64,000 nucleotides of DNA. It comes from Neoechinorhynchus agilis. Taxonomy: Eukaryota; Acanthocephala. The stretch lies in assembly GCA_051530055.1 (NCBI GenBank), contig CM121341.1:7936001-8000000 (forward strand), in the 5' to 3' direction. This document shows, piece by piece, positions 59,950 to 64,000 of this stretch. Both the position numbers and the translations under genes were made by a program. The notes below the pieces were generated by a model. That model saw nothing but the letters and a program-made list of their open reading frames with translations, searched no databases and was not told the origin of the DNA. Each line of letters starts with the position of its first letter. Within the stretch, counting starts at the first letter, position 1.

Positions 59950-60545
59950 ATCGAACGGAAAATGGGTGTTTTATTTGTTTATTGCTTCAAATTTTCGACG
60001 CCTTGCGTCTTCGTCAGGAAGCTTTTCTTCGGTTATCTGAAAAGGAATCAGAGGAGGGCAACGCTGTCCGTCAGCTCATCCCTCTTATTGAGCATCCCCT
60101 CTAAAGAGGGATGAGCTGACGTACAGCGTTGTCCTCCTTTGATTCCTTTTCGGACAACCGAAGAAAAGCTTCCTGACGAAGACGCAAGGCGTCGAAAATT
60201 TGAACCAATAAACAAATAAAACACCCATTTTCCGTTCGATAATAAATCTGGAATAAACATGAGGGTGTTGGGAAAAGAGGCTTTCAATAATATTATGAGC
60301 ATGCGGTTAAAAAAACCGACTTTTCGAGTTACTACAGACTTCTTCGCGACTCTGGAGAGGATAAAGATTTTGGAGCAACGGATCAACAGCGTTGCCCTCC
60401 TCTGATTCCTTTTCAGACAACCGAAGAAAAGCTTCCTGACAAAGACGCAAGGCGTCGAAAATTTGAACCAATAAACAAATAAAACACCCATTTTCCGTTC
60501 GATAATAAATCTGGAATAAACCATGAGGGTGTTGGGAAAAGAGGC
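59950..60545. repeat. Long foldback element (~135-bp arms) plus a third copy
   Basis: Arms 59950-60085 and 60100-60240 are reverse complements (gaacggaaaatgggtgtttt, cgccttgcgtcttcgtcagg, gctttttcttcgg-type core) around a loop of about 15 bp. A further copy of the right arm lies at 60385-60520, with flanking gagggtgttgggaaaagagg shared at 60262 and 60522. Frames on both strands here are mirror images of the arms. Confidence 0.9.
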
Positions 60546-60550
60546 TTTCC

Positions 60551-61384
60551 ATAATTTTATTATTTTATATGGTTTTTGTTATTAAGATCATTGGCGTAGA
60601 TTCTGATTGTAATGAGAGCGATATCCGTGTTTATATCGAAACGATCAGGAAAAAACTTTAAATTATAACATTGACTTATTCTAGGAACGTTGCACCTATA
60701 AACAAAAACGTTTAATCAAGAAATTCCATTTAAAATGACAATAACCCAAACTGCGCCGGTGTGCTAAACAACTTATTTTCGAGATATAATAAAATAAACC
60801 GAAGAAAAATTTGATTTTTTTACGTTTTTGCGTCTAATAGTTTCCTAAAACTTGGCGCAAAACTGTGTTTGGGATTCGTTTTAAAAGCGAAAATTTCATG
60901 GTTCGTAATTGATTTGCAAGTGATTAGCGCAACCAACCCAGACTTCGTTCTAAAAGTCTATTCATGTCACTCTTCTTAATGTCTTAGCTTTATGGTGCAT
61001 AGGAGTGGAAAAATTGGAGCGTTTTATTTGCAGTTATTATTTTTTCAAATTATAATAAGACGATTAATATAGATTTTTCAATTTGTTCTATTATCAAAAA
61101 ACTTTATAAATTCCATAGAACCGTTTTAAATGTGTATTAAAAGTAATTTAATTTTTTGATATTTCGTCCTCATCGCATGGGACTTCTTCAGAATTGTAGT
61201 TTAAGCAACAAACAATATCAAAAAATTAAATTACTTTTACCAACTCTGACAGCGATCCATAAAACGCGTTTTTATATTTTTATCGTCCGCCTCGCCGTGG
61301 TGATTTAAAACGAATAGTTTTTTTTTCGAAAAAAGCGTGAAGACTTTTTAGAATTTTTCTCATTCCTTTTCAAATATCTATCCA
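60551..61384. other. Upstream flank of membrane protein gene, with a small foldback
   Basis: AT-rich. At 61138-61242 the ends (agtaatttaattttttgata and its complement) form arms of about 24 bp around an 80-bp interior. No gene is supported. An acceptor-like tttttag at about 61344-61350 precedes the open frame of the following gene, so an upstream exon is possible. Confidence 0.45.
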
Positions 61385-62267
61385 ATGCTTCTGTTGATTG
61401 GTGTATTACTGTTGTTCGGCACAATGTTCATGAGGTTCAGTTGTCTCCTTTTGACTATATCGAATCTTTGTATTACTTTGGGTTTAATGAGGAAGGATGC
61501 ATTCAAAGGACCTTCGGACCTCATGTTTCTAAATACATTGATTTCAACCGATAGGAATCTGTGTAGAAATCAATGGAATGTTTGGTTTGTCATACGTGTT
61601 TCTTTTCAATGGATGTGAATTCATTGGAGCTATTTTGCAGGTATTAGCGTTAATTATTGTTTATCGCGAGTATGGTGATTGTGTATTTCTCCGATGCAGT
61701 AAGCAATTAGCCGCCTTTTTTCAATATCTTGTTGAGTTTATTGCACAAATAGTAGTAGATCAAAGGCATAAGTCTACGTTGTACAAAGAAACCGAGAATA
61801 ATCGATCGATCGATCTGGTGGATTCCGGAAAACAACAGACAGATATTGTTGACTGTTTCAAAAATGAAGAAATTCAACAGAGTGAATGCGAGAAAAACAC
61901 ATTCGAGAAGATTAAACATGATCCACAACTAGCAGCTTATGACGGAAAAAGCTGTTACACCAATAGAGTTCTTTTAAAGGATCAAGATCTTTACAACGAA
62001 CTTGAACCTGTAAAGGAAGACGGAATTCATTTCTCGCATTTTGAGACGTGCCCTAATAGACCGAAGATTTATGATGTTGGCAGTAATGGCGAATTGATCT
62101 CAAACATGGAATTTACGGATAAACTTCGGACATTGCTTAAGAATTCACGAAGCGTAACGGAAAACAAGAACGCTCCTTGTTCTTGGTATTCAATGAAGAA
62201 ATTTGAGGGCAAAAAAAGGTCAACTAACAGGCTATCGCGAGTTTGTGATTTTATTTCTAGAGCTTGA
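61385..62267 (+). CDS. Unknown multi-pass membrane protein, paralogue 1
   Basis: The frame from ATG 61385 begins with a hydrophobic segment (LLLIGVLLLFGTMF) and a second one (FSCLLLTISNLCITLG). A short intron then probably runs from about 61490 (donor in ttgggtttaatg) to a tag acceptor near 61553 or 61565. The downstream frame then reads two further hydrophobic stretches (MFGLSYVFLFNG; AILQVLALIIVY) and a 150-residue hydrophilic tail with NRPKIYDVGSNG. The gene at 62952-63889 has the same plan (SNYFILF, IFGLTYAFLFNGYGF, CSNRSAICDIGG), so both arose by tandem duplication. I recognise no family. The N-terminal part aligned with the first 40 residues of paralogue 2 is missing, so an upstream exon may exist. 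Confidence 0.6.
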
Positions 62268-62951
62268 TGAAACACACCGAAGAATAAAAGTGTTTGAGCT
62301 AAGTTTTAGCAGTTAGCTGATTACAAATAAATGAAGCGTTTTTTTCCAGCGATCAATGTTTAAATGGTAGCCATCGGTTGTTTCAAAATCATTCTGACAA
62401 TCGTTCGCTCCGCCGTATTTTTTAGAAGATTGCGTCCAGATCGCGAATAATTCGTTCTCAAGGTTGTGTAAATGAGCAGTTAAAGTTCTATGTTAATCGA
62501 GTCGGATTTTTTAAGTAATGTCTAAATTCTAAGATTAAGGCAATTCTTAGTAGATGCGCCATTTATTTCTTGTGATAAATCGCTGGGTTCGATCGAACCT
62601 CATCGGATTGAAATTTTTTCGTTTACATAAAAACCGATTTAATTGTGTAGCTCACAAATCGACGCATTTCCCAGTCAGCTTTTTGAAATTTCATTTAGTT
62701 TTTAACTTTTTACGTCAAAATGGTCAACTTTTTGACGCTTCAATTCAAAAAAATCGAGTCAAGTTAAAAAAAATTTGTATGAACGTGATTGCGATTTTTT
62801 AATTCGATTGTATCACCATGACCGCTTGTTTTTAGGACTACAAAATCGATTTACCGTGAAATTGAGTTCACTAAAGTTCGATGTGTTTCGGCCTCCATCA
62901 TATTCTTCAACTCACAATCCCGTTCTCACTCTCGTTTCCTGTGGATTTCAA
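62268..62951. other. Intergenic spacer between the two paralogues
   Basis: AT-rich, with a ggttcgatcgaacc palindrome at 62587-62600. A possible poly(A) signal (aataaa at 62285 and 62326) follows the stop of paralogue 1. No gene supported. Confidence 0.45.
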
Positions 62952-63889
62952 AATGCCAAATTCTTTGAAAGTCGAAAGGATGCGAAATGAGGTCGGCCGA
63001 TGTGCAGAAAGCTTCCATTCATTATGCGAGAAAATGAATAGCATGAACACTCGTGAGAAGAAATCCTTTTTTCGAGTTTCTCTTGGACTCATGTTTTTAT
63101 TGGTTGGACTTTGGTCTAAGTTTAATTGTCTCTTCCTCTCACTATCAAACTATTTCATACTATTTGCAGTCGTTGAACAATACACAGAAATTGGACAAAC
63201 TAAACTAAGATCTGCAAAATTCTCCAATCTGATTTTTCTACCCCATCGATTTCTGTCTTTTTTTTCTGGAAAGTCAGAAATGGATGTCCATATTCGGATT
63301 GACATACGCATTCCTCTTTAATGGTTATGGATTTGTTGGAGTAATTTGTCAAATCATCACACTTGCCTATATTATCAAAGGCAAGGACGGAGAAATAACC
63401 GAGAAATCTCTAGCGGGATATCAAGTGGCTCAATCCTTCTCCAATTTCCTCATTCATATGAGAAGATTAATTGTGACCATTGTGGACATTAATTTCTATA
63501 GTTACGAAGCTCAATGTGATTGCGAGGATGATGTGGAGTTTGTGGACGCCTTAGATAAGATCCACAATCCGAACGGATTCAGGACTAAAACCTCGCATGA
63601 TTTACCTCAATCGAGACCTGCAGTAATAGAAAGGAGACGAAATCGATGGAGTACCGGTGTCAATGTTAATTTTTCAAACCTCGACGATTGTTCCAATCGT
63701 TCTGCCATTTGTGATATTGGAGGCAGAAGAGATTCGGCTTGCAATACTTCCTACAGGGACATGCTTGAAATTATGCGTATGAACGACGATAATACCAAAC
63801 GCAAGGCTTTCTCCTCGTTTTATGAGTGTCAATTCCCCCCAATAAAGCGAAAGGAAGTGAACGGAATTGCCGAAAGGGTAGAAGCATGA
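62952..63889 (+). CDS. Unknown multi-pass membrane protein, paralogue 2
   Basis: ATG at 62952. The first exon has a charged N-terminus of about 45 residues (VERMRNEVGRC) and a hydrophobic hairpin (SLGLMFLLVGLW; NCLFLSLSNYFILFAV). An intron of about 100 bp follows, with a strong pyrimidine tract (gatttctgtctttttttt) before an acceptor ending tcag at about 63275. The second exon has IFGLTYAFLFNGYGFVGVIC and then about 150 hydrophilic residues ending in a stop at 63889. The exact donor is unsure (gcagtc or gtcgtt). Pairs with 61385-62267 as a tandem duplicate. Topology suggests 3-4 membrane segments with a long soluble tail. Function unknown. Confidence 0.65.
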
Positions 63890-64000
63890 GTATGCGATCA
63901 GGCCTCCAAGATAGTTTAATAAATTTTTAGATTGTCTTTCTTTAAAAAAACACAGTTGTAATTGGGATTTTCGAACAAGAATTAATCTGAATCTAAGTGG

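Noticed and set aside
59904-60552. Overlapping frames on both strands around 60 kb
   Set aside because: They mirror each other because the DNA is a foldback with a third copy; no start context, domain or splice support.
1-64000. Retrovirus-like, LTR or LINE coding elements
   Set aside because: No reverse transcriptase, integrase, capsid or transposase motifs were seen in any frame; mobile DNA here is limited to foldbacks and a SINE.

Overview
This is animal nuclear DNA, not bacterial. The genes are spliced by GT-AG introns and encode metazoan proteins: two Polycomb/CBX chromobox proteins, a HEATR5-type AP-1 trafficking protein, a polyprenol reductase of the SRD5A3 type, the GATOR2 subunit WDR24, a DAZ/BOULE-like RNA-binding protein and a rhodopsin-family receptor. 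Composition is AT-rich. Most introns are 43-68 bp, so this is an invertebrate with a small-intron genome. A PRC1-type chromobox pair argues against a Caenorhabditis-like nematode. I cannot name the phylum safely from the sequence.

Layout. 0-7.1 kb: a 170-bp tandem array, a small divergent minus-strand gene, two Polycomb genes 3.3 kb apart, and foldback elements. 7.9-15.7 kb: three large tandem arrays around a cofactor-dependent phosphoglycerate mutase and poorly understood minus-strand genes. 18.7-21.7 kb: a two-exon GPCR. 25.0-41.1 kb: HEATR5, about 17 exons, with four introns swollen by tandem arrays. 41.3-44.6 kb: SRD5A3. 45.1-48.4 kb: three minus-strand genes (an adhesion-like secreted protein, a membrane protein, an RRM protein). 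48.7-51.1 kb: a 60-bp satellite of about 40 units. 52.2-57.9 kb: WDR24. 58.0-59.3 kb: tandem tRNA-like SINE units. 59.9-61.2 kb: foldbacks. 61.4-63.9 kb: a tandem pair of lineage-specific membrane proteins.

The most unusual trait is how introns are built. They are either tiny (about 45-68 bp, with two candidates of exactly 26 bp) or large. Every intron over 1 kb that I could place contains a tandem array or foldback elements. In at least two cases the repeat unit includes a copy of the exon-intron boundary of its own host gene. HEATR5 intron 10 carries four extra copies of the acceptor plus the first codons of the next exon. SRD5A3 intron 1 carries about 16 copies of the end of exon 1 plus its donor. 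Two other arrays in HEATR5 are made of units that each fold into a hairpin. Several arrays share sequence with foldback (MITE-like) elements, suggesting that such elements seed the arrays.

The genes do not form an operon or a pathway. HEATR5 (AP-1/endosome traffic), WDR24 (TORC1 signalling at the lysosome) and SRD5A3 (dolichol synthesis in the ER) are unlinked housekeeping functions. Exon joins quoted as agreeing were checked for reading phase by hand; terminal exons of HEATR5 and WDR24 remain uncertain.
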